Shown here piece by piece: positions 8,410 through 16,187 of a DNA stretch of 64,000 bases. The notes beneath the pieces were generated by a model. The model saw only the letters and a list, made by a program, of their open reading frames with translations. It was not told where the DNA came from and searched no databases. Position 1 is the stretch's first letter. Each line of letters starts with the position of its first letter. A program made the position numbers and the translations under genes. The DNA comes from Flavobacterium sp. ASV13 (GTDB taxonomy: Bacteria; Bacteroidota; Bacteroidia; Flavobacteriales; Flavobacteriaceae), in the NCBI RefSeq assembly GCF_000745775.1, contig NZ_JQJY01000004.1, forward strand, positions 434,001 through 498,000, written 5' to 3'.

Positions 8410-8508
8410 ATGGAAAAATTAAGCCATATCGTAATAAAAAATGGAGTTTACATGTACTCGAATCTATATAAATGTTTTGAATACACAAGAGTATTTCTAG
8501 GTATCTAA
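8410..8508 (+). CDS. Possible 32-residue micro-protein
   Basis: An ATG at 8410, 24 bases after the previous stop, opens 32 codons beginning MEKLSHIVIKNGVYMYSNLY and ending RVFLGI. The spacing, the A/T-rich leader ending TTATATCATG (like the leaders of neighbouring genes) and a stop before the repeat/terminator zone fit a last gene of this operon. Composition is ordinary, so coincidence cannot be excluded. Confidence 0.45.
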   Translation: MEKLSHIVIKNGVYMYSNLYKCFEYTRVFLGI

Positions 8509-8566
8509 CTTGTTTATACGTTTCTTCACAACAAACGGTTAAATGGTTAATACACACTATATTTTA

Positions 8567-8718
8567 AGGTTCTGAGGGACTAAGATTCTAAGGGACTAAG
8601 GTTTTGTCAAAGCTAACGCTTTTTCTTAACCAAAAAGTGGCTGTTTCACAATGTGAAAACAGCCACTTTTTCTTTTAAAAAACTTAGAATCTTAGTCCCT
8701 CAGCACCTTAGACCCTTT
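8567..8718. repeat. Inverted CTAAG-type repeats flanking a bidirectional terminator
   Basis: About 8570-8605 contains GGGACTAAGATTCTAAGGG, and 8680-8718 contains the inverse (CTTAGAATCTTAGTCCCT). The two arms are separated by the terminator at 8632-8676. The right arm touches the stop codon of the DUF5723 gene. This is one of several copies of a dispersed repeat (others near 10.2-10.6 and 34.7 kb). Confidence 0.75.
8632..8676. terminator. Bidirectional terminator between converging genes
   Basis: AAAAAGTGGCTGTTT (8632-8646) pairs with AAACAGCCACTTTTT (8657-8671). An A run on the left and a T run on the right let it work for both the stress operon and the DUF5723 gene. Confidence 0.85.
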
Positions 8719-10048
8719 AGTTGTAATTTTGATAAATCGGCAATTTTAAGCCGACATACAAATTACATGCTTTTGAAGTATTTGAAAACAAATTTGAAAT
8801 CAACGAACCTGAACCAACAAACAACGGACCAGCTCTAAAACCAGTTCCGACTTGTGTACCGCTGTATTCCATGTACATTACCGGAACGTAAAAACTGAAT
8901 ATTCTGGTTTCATATCTTGGCGTAAATGTAACCGAATTTGGAATTGCAGTTCCGTTTACTGTTTTGGCATCAACTAAACTAAAATCAGTACTTAAATTCA
9001 GGTAGAATTTATTGTCGATATTCCAGTCAAAATTCGTGTGTACAGCTGTTGGTAAATTTGCTTTTACGCCTGTTCTTGAAGAAACTTTTGTATAATGAGT
9101 ATCAAAGAATTCGAAAATATTTTCTGCATTATCAATATCAGCTTGAGATACTCTTCCCGCAAGATTGTAGGTATTTTCGACAATGTTTTTATAATTGATT
9201 TTTCCGATATCCGTTACCGAAGCTGCGACTTTAAATTTATATCGGTTTCCAATACAAGTATGGCAATTCGTGCGGTATTCATACGTAAAACCCAAATCAA
9301 GTCCCACGCCAGCCGAAGCGCCGCTAAATTTAGGATCATTTCCGTTTAGATAATCATAACTTGCAGCAGTTTTTAAAGTTCCTGTTGACAAATATTGGCT
9401 CTGCTCTGGGTTGGCATTGTTTTTATTGAAAGCTACGCTTAAATCATTTCCGTTGATGTAACCGTTAACGCCAGCCATTAAATATTTAACCGTCAAACCA
9501 CCTTTAATGAAATGATCGTCATGATCCATTAAAACTGTTCCGTAACTGGCACCAATTTCTGCCCAGGAATTACTCACGCCATTTGGATTTCCGCCCTGAA
9601 TCAGGAAACTATTCGAAACATCAAGATCTTTGCTCACCTCATCAATCAGTTTACCATTTACATCAACAAGGCTTGTAATGCTTCGTACGCGAGTATAAAG
9701 CGCAATACTATGAACTGGCGTAATATTCAGCGTAAACGATGGTCCCATAATATCGACATTCAAATTCCCGCGGTTGTTTGTTTTGATGTTTTTGCTGGCA
9801 TCCTTCTGAATATCGTAATTTCCGTCTAAAACTTCAGCAAAATTAAATCCGTACAAATCATTTTGTCCCGTTGCACTTGCCGAGAAAATCGTAACATCCG
9901 ATCTGTATTTCGAATCCACAATAGCTGATGGATTAAACAAAACGCCCTGAATTCCGGCATAATTATCATCCCTGAATCCAAAATACGATTGCGATCGCGC
10001 ATAAAAAAAGCTTCCAAAGAAGCAAAATAAAAGTAAAGTTCTCTTCAT
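8717..10048 (-). CDS. DUF5723 family outer-membrane protein
   Basis: This 443-residue secreted protein has a signal peptide ending at FYARSQ, followed by SYFGFRDDNYAGIQGVLFNPS, the usual N-terminus of the DUF5723 family of Bacteroidota barrel-like proteins (the pattern of alternating aromatic strands continues to the end). The family resembles PorV/FadL-like barrels in layout, but no function is established. A small cysteine pair (CHTCIG) lies near residue 265 and might form a disulfide. The gene stands alone, with a terminator on each side. Its stop codon abuts a dispersed repeat. Confidence 0.8.
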   Translation of the reverse strand: MKRTLLLFCFFGSFFYARSQSYFGFRDDNYAGIQGVLFNPSAIVDSKYRSDVTIFSASATGQNDLYGFNFAEVLDGNYDIQKDASKNIKTNNRGNLNVDIMGPSFTLNITPVHSIALYTRVRSITSLVDVNGKLIDEVSKDLDVSNSFLIQGGNPNGVSNSWAEIGASYGTVLMDHDDHFIKGGLTVKYLMAGVNGYINGNDLSVAFNKNNANPEQSQYLSTGTLKTAASYDYLNGNDPKFSGASAGVGLDLGFTYEYRTNCHTCIGNRYKFKVAASVTDIGKINYKNIVENTYNLAGRVSQADIDNAENIFEFFDTHYTKVSSRTGVKANLPTAVHTNFDWNIDNKFYLNLSTDFSLVDAKTVNGTAIPNSVTFTPRYETRIFSFYVPVMYMEYSGTQVGTGFRAGPLFVGSGSLISNLFSNTSKACNLYVGLKLPIYQNYN

Positions 10049-10123
10049 AGATTATTTTTAAACTGGTTGATTTGGTTTTGTTTTTCTTTGAAAAAAGCAG
10101 ACAAATATTAACAAAAAAAGGGC

Positions 10124-10166
10124 AAAAAAAAACTTGCCAATCTTGACGATTGGCAAGTTTTTTTTT
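10124..10166. terminator. Long hairpin flanked by A and T runs
   Basis: AAAAAACTTGCCAATC pairs with GATTGGCAAGTTTTTT around a 5-base loop. It could terminate on either strand; it lies about 75 bases upstream of the DUF5723 gene and so may stop read-through from prfA. Confidence 0.7.
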
Positions 10167-10167
10167 G

Positions 10168-10585
10168 AGATTCTAAGACGCTAAGTTTCTAAGTGACTAA
10201 GTTTTAACGAAAAATAATATTAATCCTACTACACTAAAACACATTGTAGTAATTGCCTTGATTTAAAATGAACAGTTAAGAAAATTCTCTAAAGACTTAT
10301 TAACAATTTAATCTCATAAATTTAACAACTTATCGAAGAAAAAATTCAAAAAATCAAAAATCTAAGAAGGTTCTTGCAATTTTTATAAAGATGCTAAGGT
10401 TCTAAGATGCTAAGATTCTAAGTTTTCTTCTCTTTGTCTTTTTTTAAAAGGTGCTAAGGTTCTAAGTTACTAAGTTTCTTCTTGTCGTCATTTTTAAGCA
10501 TAAAAAAGCCGAACAAAAGTTCGGCTTAAAAATTTATGTTCAAAGAGAAAAACTTAGTCCCTTAGTAGCTTAGAATCTTAGCAAC
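10168..10585. repeat. CTAAG-type dispersed repeat clusters
   Basis: Units such as GATGCTAAGATTCTAAG and GGTGCTAAGGTTCTAAG recur at about 10168-10202, 10388-10425 and 10450-10476 in one orientation. CTTAGTAGCTTAGAATCTTAG at about 10558-10580 is in the other. Each cluster is two to four tandem units of 8-11 bases. Confidence 0.75.
10502..10530 (-). terminator. Terminator of prfA
   Basis: On the minus strand AAGCCGAAC pairs with GTTCGGCTT around loop TTTT, and a T run follows. It is about 65 bases downstream of the prfA stop. Confidence 0.85.
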
Positions 10586-10590
10586 TCAGA

Positions 10591-11667
10591 TTAGTAAACT
10601 TCTGAAGCTTCTTTCAATTTCTCCATATTGTTTACCAATTGAAGCTCGGCAACGATTTTCTGAATATCACCATTCATGATGTTTCCTAAATCGTAAAGAG
10701 TCAAACCAACTCTATGATCCGTTACACGACCTTGCGCATAGTTGTACGTACGAATCTTAGCCGAACGGTCACCAGAGCTTACTTGAGAACTACGTTTTGT
10801 AGCATCTTCCTCTTGTTTTTTCGCTAATTCCATTTCGTACAAACGAGAACGTAGAACGATTAATGCTTTATCTTTATTTTTATGTTGCGATTTCTGATCC
10901 TGACATTGCGCCACCAAACCTGTTGGAATGTGCGTTAAACGTACCGCCGATTTCGTAGTATTTACCGATTGTCCTCCAGGTCCTGACGAACAGAAGAAAT
11001 CTACACGAACATCATTCATATCAATTTGAACATCAAACTCTTCTGCTTCTGGTAAAACCATAACAGTAGCCGCCGATGTATGCACACGACCTTGCGTTTC
11101 AGTCTGAGGAACACGTTGTACACGGTGAACACCCGCTTCAAACTTCAAAGTTCCGTAAACATCCTCTCCAGAAACTTCAAAAATAACCTCTTTGAAACCT
11201 CCTGAAGTACCTTCGTTCATATCCACCACAGATGTTCTCCATCCTTGTGACTCACAGTATTTAGTATACATTCTGAATAAATCCCCTGCAAAAATACTCG
11301 CTTCGTCCCCACCCGTTCCGGCACGGATTTCCACCATAACATTTTTAGCATCTTCAGGATCTTTAGGAATCAACATAAATTTGATTTCCTCCTCTAGTTG
11401 AGGCAAGCGTTCTTTTGCTTCGTCAAGTTGCATTTTGGCCATTTCAACCATATCTGCATCGCTACCGTCTGCAATAATTTCGTTTGCTTCGTCAATATTT
11501 GCTAAAACAAGAATGTATTCTTCTCTCTTTTCAACCAGTGCTTTTATGCTTTTATATTCCTGGTTAAGCTGCACATAACGCTTTTGATCAGCAATAACAT
11601 CCGGCTGAATAATCAAATCCGAAATCTCATCAAAACGCTGCTTTACATATTGAAGTCTATCTAACAT
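10591..11667 (-). CDS. prfA: Peptide chain release factor 1
   Basis: RF1 reads UAA and UAG at the ribosome and triggers peptide release. The 358 residues are full length. The tripeptide anticodon is PQT at 187-189 (the PxT type of RF1, not the SPF of RF2), so this is RF1. GGQ is at 231-233 within [20 protein letters not shown], the peptidyl-transferase contact whose Gln is normally methylated. The N-terminal helical domain (about 1-100) is intact. It is transcribed alone and has its own terminator. There is no in-frame stop or frameshift. Confidence 0.98.
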   Translation of the reverse strand: MLDRLQYVKQRFDEISDLIIQPDVIADQKRYVQLNQEYKSIKALVEKREEYILVLANIDEANEIIADGSDADMVEMAKMQLDEAKERLPQLEEEIKFMLIPKDPEDAKNVMVEIRAGTGGDEASIFAGDLFRMYTKYCESQGWRTSVVDMNEGTSGGFKEVIFEVSGEDVYGTLKFEAGVHRVQRVPQTETQGRVHTSAATVMVLPEAEEFDVQIDMNDVRVDFFCSSGPGGQSVNTTKSAVRLTHIPTGLVAQCQDQKSQHKNKDKALIVLRSRLYEMELAKKQEEDATKRSSQVSSGDRSAKIRTYNYAQGRVTDHRVGLTLYDLGNIMNGDIQKIVAELQLVNNMEKLKEASEVY

Positions 11668-12351
11668 TTTCTAATTCCTTTTATTTGGACGGCAAAATTA
11701 CGAAATTTTTGTGGATTATTCTAGTGGTTATTTTTTGGGAAATTTGAGGAGAAAATTTAGTGAAATTAGGATGGTTTTTAGGAGCTGTTTCCTGCTATTC
11801 GCTGTATCTTTTTAGGCAGAAAGTTTACGGTTTCAATGTAGATGTTTTCGTTTGCCTAAAAAGGATGCCGCTGCTATCAGGGCTAGGGCACTCGTTTTCA
11901 AAAGAATGTTTTACGGTTTTCCGTAAGGTTTTGCATTTAAAAGAATTTTTCTTTAGCAAAAACTACTTCAAATAAAATCAGGTGTTTTTACGTAGTGGTA
12001 GATTTAAATTAAATGCGATGTTTGTTATTTATCTTGATTTTAGTTTACCTAAAAAGAATATTGCTCACTTATTAGCTAGAGCGATTTTTTTACAAACCAA
12101 TATAATTTATAACATTCATAAAAACAACCAATATATACTTTACGTGAGTAGGAAAAACACCCAAATCTTTTGGGCAATTTATACATTAGCTCGAAATAAA
12201 TCCTGAATCTATCAAATTACTCTATTCTAAATTAGGTATCTAAGTTTGATTTTTCAAGAATTATAAACAAGTTTGCGATAACTTTAAACAACAACATTGC
12301 ATCAATTAACTGACAGATAATAATAGTAATACAACATAAAATTAAAAGCTA
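11668..12351. other. Intergenic region holding a structured RNA-like element
   Basis: No convincing gene lies here. The flavo-1-like element fills 11781-11888. The rest is A/T-rich; short open frames at 11982-12206 have no protein-like composition. An imperfect inverted pair (GGTGTTTTTACGTA at 11981-11994 and TACGTGAGTAGGAAAAACACC at about 12141-12161) flanks the stretch before the next gene. Confidence 0.6.
11781..11888 (+). ncRNA. Flavo-1-like structured RNA element, copy A
   Basis: The core reads CCTGCTAT ... GTATCTTTTTAGGC, an apical loop of about 40 bases, GCCTAAAAAGGATGCCGC ... ATCAGGGCTAG. GTATC pairs with GATGC (one G-T wobble) and the TTTTTAGGC/GCCTAAAAA stem extends it, while CCTG pairs with CAGG outside. 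Copies B and C in this window share the core words but change the stems in a compensating way. It fits my memory of the flavo-1 motif of Flavobacteria, which I could not check. The function of that motif is unknown. Its strand is set by the match to the other copies. Confidence 0.65.
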
Positions 12352-12915
12352 ATGAACTTAACAATCACAGTTACAACTGCAGAACTTTCTGCAGCAGATA
12401 AAACACTTATTCAACAGTGTTTAGGACTTACGCCTGCTCAAGTTACAGCAGCTCTAACAAAGCTGGCGAAAACTGCTTTTATGGAGTATGTTAAAATGTT
12501 TAAAGAGAAAGGTCTTCCAACAAGGGCAGATGAAGTTCAACAAGAACGACTTTACTTTTTACTCAATTATTTTTTTGAGAATCGACTTCCAAGCGAGAAT
12601 GAAATTTCTTCAATCTTTCAGCTAACACCGTCTCAAAGTAAAACTCTCTTACGAAACACCAAATCTCGTTACAGAACAAAAATCAACACATTCATAAAAA
12701 ACACTCTACTTGAAACGCTTGCCTCTGCTATTCAGCCAAACCCAGGCAGCGACTATGAGTTTATTTGTACTTCTCCTACGACAGTCGAAGAACTGAATTT
12801 AATTGTAAGTCAAAAAGGCCCAGAGTTAAAACCAATCGAAAAAATTAGAGGACTTGCAAGTAAGTATTCTTGTGCTGTAGATACTTATGCATTACTTCAA
12901 GATCAATTAGTATAA
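12352..12915 (+). CDS. Unrecognised protein with a helix-turn-helix-like centre
   Basis: I do not recognise a family in these 187 residues. The protein looks soluble and helical, with no signal peptide or membrane segment. Residues about 80-105 (RLPSENEISSIFQLTPSQSK) read like a winged-helix/HTH segment followed by a basic stretch (NTKSRYRTKIN), so DNA or RNA binding is possible. It is followed two bases later by a three-helix membrane protein, and the tight junction (stop TAA, then CT, then ATG) shows that the two are co-transcribed. This small pair could be an accessory sensing or defence module, but nothing in the sequence proves it. Confidence 0.6.
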   Translation: MNLTITVTTAELSAADKTLIQQCLGLTPAQVTAALTKLAKTAFMEYVKMFKEKGLPTRADEVQQERLYFLLNYFFENRLPSENEISSIFQLTPSQSKTLLRNTKSRYRTKINTFIKNTLLETLASAIQPNPGSDYEFICTSPTTVEELNLIVSQKGPELKPIEKIRGLASKYSCAVDTYALLQDQLV

Positions 12916-12917
12916 CT

Positions 12918-13292
12918 ATGGCAGATTTACTTTCAGCAATTAGCGTATTACTTGTTTTCTTGACTTTTTTACTTAATGGTATTGAAAAAGATGTGACTGA
13001 AAAAGTTGCCCAAAGAAAACCAACGGAAGCACAAACTGACGCGAGAAAACAATTTAACAACGACACGCTTCGAATACTTTGGTTAAAAACGTTTCCAGTA
13101 ACATTAATTTTTTTAGTTACTTTTTATTCTCTTTTACCAAAAGCAATTCATCTAGTAACCACAAGTGATTTTGTATTATGGGACTTTGATGAGCTTAATA
13201 CCATATTTATTTTTATCGAAATCGGACTTTTAGGATTGACAATTTTTTCAATCACAAAAGCTTATGCATTGATTAAAAAGTATTACGAATAA
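12918..13292 (+). CDS. Unrecognised three-segment membrane protein
   Basis: The start at 12918 (MADLLSAISVLLVFLTFLLN) is chosen because it lies two bases after the stop of the upstream gene; the frame is open further upstream but overlaps that gene. The 124 residues contain membrane segments at about 5-20, 57-75 and 92-112, separated by a charged cytosolic loop (DVTEKVAQRKPTEAQTDARKQ). Similar small membrane partners accompany cytosolic proteins in many accessory pairs. No family is recognised. A dispersed repeat starts five bases after its stop codon. Confidence 0.6.
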   Translation: MADLLSAISVLLVFLTFLLNGIEKDVTEKVAQRKPTEAQTDARKQFNNDTLRILWLKTFPVTLIFLVTFYSLLPKAIHLVTTSDFVLWDFDELNTIFIFIEIGLLGLTIFSITKAYALIKKYYE

Positions 13293-13297
13293 CCCGA

Positions 13298-13446
13298 TAG
13301 CGCGGATTTGTAATCCGTACCAGCAACAATAAGCCACAATACAAATCATCAAATACAAAAGCTACAAAAAAAATCATGTAGCTTTTTATATATAAAGTAC
13401 AAACTAATCTTTACAGGCACGAATTGCATATCCGCCCTGTCGGACT
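13298..13446 (+). repeat. Second dispersed repeat family (GCGGATTTGTAATCCG unit), copy 1
   Basis: It starts with the palindromic word TAGCGCGGATTTGTAATCCG and contains the hairpin AAAAGCTAC ... GTAGCTTTTTATATATAAAG. It ends near CACGAATTGCATATCCGCC, an imperfect inverse of the start. Copy 2 at 16188-16336 shares the same order over its whole length, which defines a unit of about 145 bases. Confidence 0.7.
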
Positions 13447-13579
13447 AGTTATTTAAGTTTTATTAATAGTGTTTACGGATTTCCATAAAATTCTTGCACT
13501 AAAAAACTTAGTTTTACTAAGACCAGTATTAAAAATTATTCCATTATGAATCAAGAATACAAACTATATAGAATTTCCC

Positions 13580-14123
13580 AGCTCTACGAAGTGTTCTTCT
13601 AAATTCGATAATCGCTGTGCGAAGTCTCCCGACTTCGTACCCACTCCAATTATCCACAAAGAAAAATAAAACTATTCCAGACGGAATATAGCAACGGGTG
13701 CGAAGTCGGGAGACTTCGCACAGCGTCTTCACAGGGTCTTTAGGATTTGAAGGACTTACAAATAAGTTTTGTATAAAACATTCAATACCCTTACCCAGCT
13801 CTACGAAGTGTTCTTTAATAAAATTCAATGATAGCTGTGCGAAGACTCCCGACTTTACGCCAGCTCTACGAAGTGTTCTTTTCTAAAATTCAATGATCGC
13901 TGTGCGAAGTCTCCCGACTTCGTACCCACTCCAATTATCCATAAAGAAAAATAAAACTGTTCCAGACGAAATATAGCAACGGGTACGAAGTCGGGAGACT
14001 TCGCACAGCGCCTTTAGGATTTATAAAACTTAAAAATATATTTTTTATAAAACAGCCAATATCCTTATCTACAAAGTTTTCTTATAAGTCGAAACTGCTG
14101 TGCGAAGTCTCCCGACTTCGCAC
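13580..14123. repeat. REP/BIME array linked to the RAYT transposase
   Basis: Six copies of the palindrome GTGCGAAGTCTCCCGACTTC (10-bp arms, TCCC loop) occur: forward at 13614-13638, 13834-13860, 13899-13927 and 14097-14123, inverted at 13696-13724 and 13981-14009. A second conserved word, AGCTCTACGAAGTGTTCTT, precedes forward copies at 13580, 13797 and 13863. The blocks 13580-13800 and 13863-14065 are near-identical direct duplications, each with a forward and an inverted REP about 60 bases apart, the BIME arrangement. Confidence 0.9.
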
Positions 14124-14194
14124 TCATTCTGATAAGCAGTAAAGATTATCAAATATTTATTTGTAAGAAAAATAATTATATTTGAATAAAAAAA

Positions 14195-14794
14195 ATGCAA
14201 GACGGATACAAAATAAGAAATCAAAATTTACCTCATTTTATAACAGCAACAGTTGTTGATTGGGTTGATATTTTTACGCGAAAAAGCTATAGAGATATCG
14301 TGGTAGATTGTTTAGATTTCTGCACTAGAAACAAATCTATGATTTTATATGGTTATGTAATTATGAGCAATCATATACACATGATTGTACAATCAGAAAA
14401 GGGAGAACTATCGGATTTATTGAGAGATTTTAAAAAATTCACTGCTTCAAAGATCATAGAAAAAATAAAATCTGATCCAGAAAGCCGGAGAGAATGGATG
14501 TTGGAACGTTTTAAACAATCAACCGAAAGTCATTCCAGAAACAAAAACTATCAGTTTTGGCAGTATGGTAATCATCCAGAAGAAATTTATAGTAACAAAT
14601 TTATGTGGTCAAAACTCGATTATATTCATTTAAATCCTGTTCGCGCTGGTATTGTCGAAAAAGCGTCACATTACATCTATTCCAGCGCTAGTAACTATGT
14701 TTCTGATACAGGAATATTAAAAATCGAAAAAGCCGACATTCTTATTGTTGATACATTAAACTTGAAAAATTTCACGCGATATAATGAATATTGA
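14195..14794 (+). CDS. REP-associated tyrosine transposase (RAYT, Y1_Tnp)
   Basis: This 199-residue protein belongs to the IS200/IS605-related Y1 transposases that are domesticated with REP palindromes. The opening PHFITATVVDWVDIFTR and YGYVIMSNHIHMIVQ are family hallmarks; His60 and His62 form the HUH metal site, and Tyr143 in DYIHLNPVRAG is the candidate nucleophile. The gene is intact, lies between REP copies 72 bases upstream (14097-14123) and 33 bases downstream (14827-14853), and has no IS ends of its own, as expected for a RAYT. RAYTs nick REP DNA in vitro in other bacteria. A TATATTTG -7-like box lies at 14177-14184. Confidence 0.93.
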   Translation: MQDGYKIRNQNLPHFITATVVDWVDIFTRKSYRDIVVDCLDFCTRNKSMILYGYVIMSNHIHMIVQSEKGELSDLLRDFKKFTASKIIEKIKSDPESRREWMLERFKQSTESHSRNKNYQFWQYGNHPEEIYSNKFMWSKLDYIHLNPVRAGIVEKASHYIYSSASNYVSDTGILKIEKADILIVDTLNLKNFTRYNEY

Positions 14795-14826
14795 ATTTTA
14801 AAATTGTGTCGGAATATTAGGACCGT

Positions 14827-14853
14827 GTACGAAGTCGGGAGACTTCGCACAGC
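14827..14853 (-). repeat. REP palindrome downstream of the RAYT gene
   Basis: An inverted-orientation copy (GTACGAAGTCGGGAGACTTC and so on) closes the RAYT-containing unit and lies six bases from the stop codon of the next minus-strand gene. Confidence 0.9.
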
Positions 14854-14858
14854 TTCGA

Positions 14859-15182
14859 TTATTCCTTGTAATAAAGTTTACGCACATCATCTAACAATTC
14901 CATTTCTTCTTCTGGCAATAACTGCAAGGCAATTTCAAGCAAAGTCATTACATTGACATTATTATCTTTTGTAAAACTCGACAAACTTTGAGCGTCAGGA
15001 TTAAGCAAAATAATGCTTGCTTTTAGCAAATCTGAAACCATTAAATTTAATTCGTTATACGAAGATACTTTTAGCTGTATACTAAACGAATTGGTTTCCT
15101 TTGGCACTGGTTTTAGCGTAGTGAAGTATTTTCCTTTATCTATAGTTTCTAGCAATTCTTCGGCTCTTACTTTATTTTGCAT
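14859..15182 (-). CDS. Unrecognised 107-residue protein divergent from an XRE regulator
   Basis: No family is recognised. The protein is soluble and acidic, has no signal peptide, and is predicted mostly helical at its C-terminus (TLLEIALQLLPEEEMELLDDVRKLYYKE). It is transcribed divergently from the XRE-type gene at 15300, and a perfect palindrome lies in the shared promoter space. The arrangement suggests that the XRE protein controls it. A toxin or antitoxin-like pair is possible but not shown. Its 3' end almost touches a REP. Confidence 0.55.
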   Translation of the reverse strand: MQNKVRAEELLETIDKGKYFTTLKPVPKETNSFSIQLKVSSYNELNLMVSDLLKASIILLNPDAQSLSSFTKDNNVNVMTLLEIALQLLPEEEMELLDDVRKLYYKE

Positions 15183-15198
15183 CTCTATTTTATATAAG

Positions 15199-15223
15199 AT
15201 TTGTTTTACATTTTAAAACAAAT
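15199..15223. promoter_or_regulatory. Palindromic operator candidate between divergent genes
   Basis: ATTTGTTTTA (15199-15208) and TAAAACAAAT (15214-15223) are perfect inverse arms around a 5-base spacer. It lies 17 bases upstream of the 15182 start and about 80 upstream of the XRE start, a good position for autoregulation by the XRE protein. Confidence 0.55.
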
Positions 15224-15299
15224 GTATAAAATATCGGTTGAAAACAATCGATTTTTAACAATCATATCAAAACAATCTATTACTTGTAATTTCATTTCT

Positions 15300-15536
15300 A
15301 TGAAAAGAGAAAGAAAAAGTGAAATTCCAGAAGTTGTAAAAGAACTGGGAATCAAGATAAATGATGTGATTAAGAGCAATGAATTAAAACCCAGAGAGGT
15401 TGCTCATGATGCTGAAATGGATGTAGAAAATTTAAGAAAATACATTAAAGGTTCACAAGAAATGAAAATTGGAACTTTGTTCAAAATTGCACAAGCTTTA
15501 AAAATTCATCCAAGCGAATTAATTAAGGATTTGTAA
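15300..15536 (+). CDS. XRE-family helix-turn-helix regulator
   Basis: The start at 15300 (MKRERKSEIPEVVKELG) is preferred over an open frame from 15201 because the extra N-terminus is not family-like and would cover the palindrome. The 78 residues are one Cro/C1-type HTH: LKPREVAHDAEMDVENLRKYIKG is the helix-turn-helix, followed by MKIGTLFKIAQALKIHPSELI, the family's closing helix. It is a likely repressor of its divergent neighbour. Confidence 0.85.
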   Translation: MKRERKSEIPEVVKELGIKINDVIKSNELKPREVAHDAEMDVENLRKYIKGSQEMKIGTLFKIAQALKIHPSELIKDL

Positions 15537-15590
15537 TTTAATCTTTCACCAAGTTCCAAGAAATGAACAATTCTTTAAAGAAAAAATAAT

Positions 15591-16181
15591 ATGGAATTTA
15601 ACACCGATATACTGAAAGTCGTATTTACCTCATTATTTACATTATTGGCAGTTATTATTGGAGGTATACTCTCATATCACAATTCTTTTAAACTTTTTAA
15701 AAATCAAAAAAAATATGATAATCGGCGTATTACGTATTCGCGTTTGCTAGCTTACAAGTATATTTGGACTCAATCAATAATTTTTCATCTAGGAACACGA
15801 TTTTCAGCAGAGTATTTCTATGCGAAATTTAATTTACTTTCCGACGAAAAAGATTTAGAGCAATCTAATAAAGAATTTGATAGAGCAGCTAACTTGATGA
15901 GAGATACTTCTATTTATCAAAAAGAAATATTTGAAACAATTGGTTTAATTCAAACTTGCTATATAATAGATTCCGAAATAGAATTAGCTATAAATCAATT
16001 ATTTGGAGCTGGAACAATTCAAATCCAGCCATTTCCAAAAGCTCTTAAAAATCTTAATGAATTAAATAAATATCATGATGAAAATAGTGTAAAAATTCCA
16101 ATGATGGCTGAAAACCAATATGTAACTAAAGTTGATACGTTATTAAAACTTCTAAAAGCCCAATTGGATTCTGAAAAGTAA
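15591..16181 (+). CDS. Unrecognised protein with one N-terminal membrane anchor
   Basis: The 196 residues begin with a membrane segment (VVFTSLFTLLAVIIGGILSY), then a basic stretch and a long helical cytosolic domain. No motif identifies a function. Proteins with this layout are often found next to accessory or defence genes, but the neighbours here do not specify one. A copy of the second dispersed repeat begins seven bases after the stop codon. Confidence 0.6.
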   Translation: MEFNTDILKVVFTSLFTLLAVIIGGILSYHNSFKLFKNQKKYDNRRITYSRLLAYKYIWTQSIIFHLGTRFSAEYFYAKFNLLSDEKDLEQSNKEFDRAANLMRDTSIYQKEIFETIGLIQTCYIIDSEIELAINQLFGAGTIQIQPFPKALKNLNELNKYHDENSVKIPMMAENQYVTKVDTLLKLLKAQLDSEK

Positions 16182-16187
16182 TTCCAT

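Larger units (their letters stand above)
10049..10590. other. Repeat-rich intergenic region with two hairpins
   Basis: No gene is visible here. The region holds a hairpin at 10124-10166, the prfA terminator at 10502-10530, and clusters of the CTAAG-type repeat at about 10168-10202, 10388-10425, 10450-10476 and 10550-10585. The last cluster ends just before the prfA stop codon. The stretch 10205-10385 is plain A/T-rich sequence. Confidence 0.7.
13293..14194. other. Gene-free repeat island upstream of the RAYT gene
   Basis: About 900 bases without a supported gene: a BIME-like unit (13298-13446), a short plain A/T stretch, and then the REP array (13580-14123). Open frames inside (for example 13544-13828 on the minus strand) are read through repeats and are not believed to be genes. 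Confidence 0.75.

Noticed and set aside
11760..12206. Open frames in the prfA-12352 gap
   Set aside because: They cover the structured element or A/T-rich sequence and have low-complexity, Lys/Phe/Ile-rich translations with no leader.
13298..13327. The GCGGATTTGTAATCCG hairpin as a tRNA arm
   Set aside because: No D arm, T arm or CCA-like end could be formed around it, and it recurs as a repeat.
13544..13828. Open frame on the minus strand through the REP array
   Set aside because: Read through palindromic repeats (the same words give different peptides in each copy), without protein-like composition.
13544..14123. Repeated units looked like a possible CRISPR array
   Set aside because: The repeats are palindromic, occur in both orientations and have irregular spacing; the flanking gene is a RAYT and no cas gene is present.
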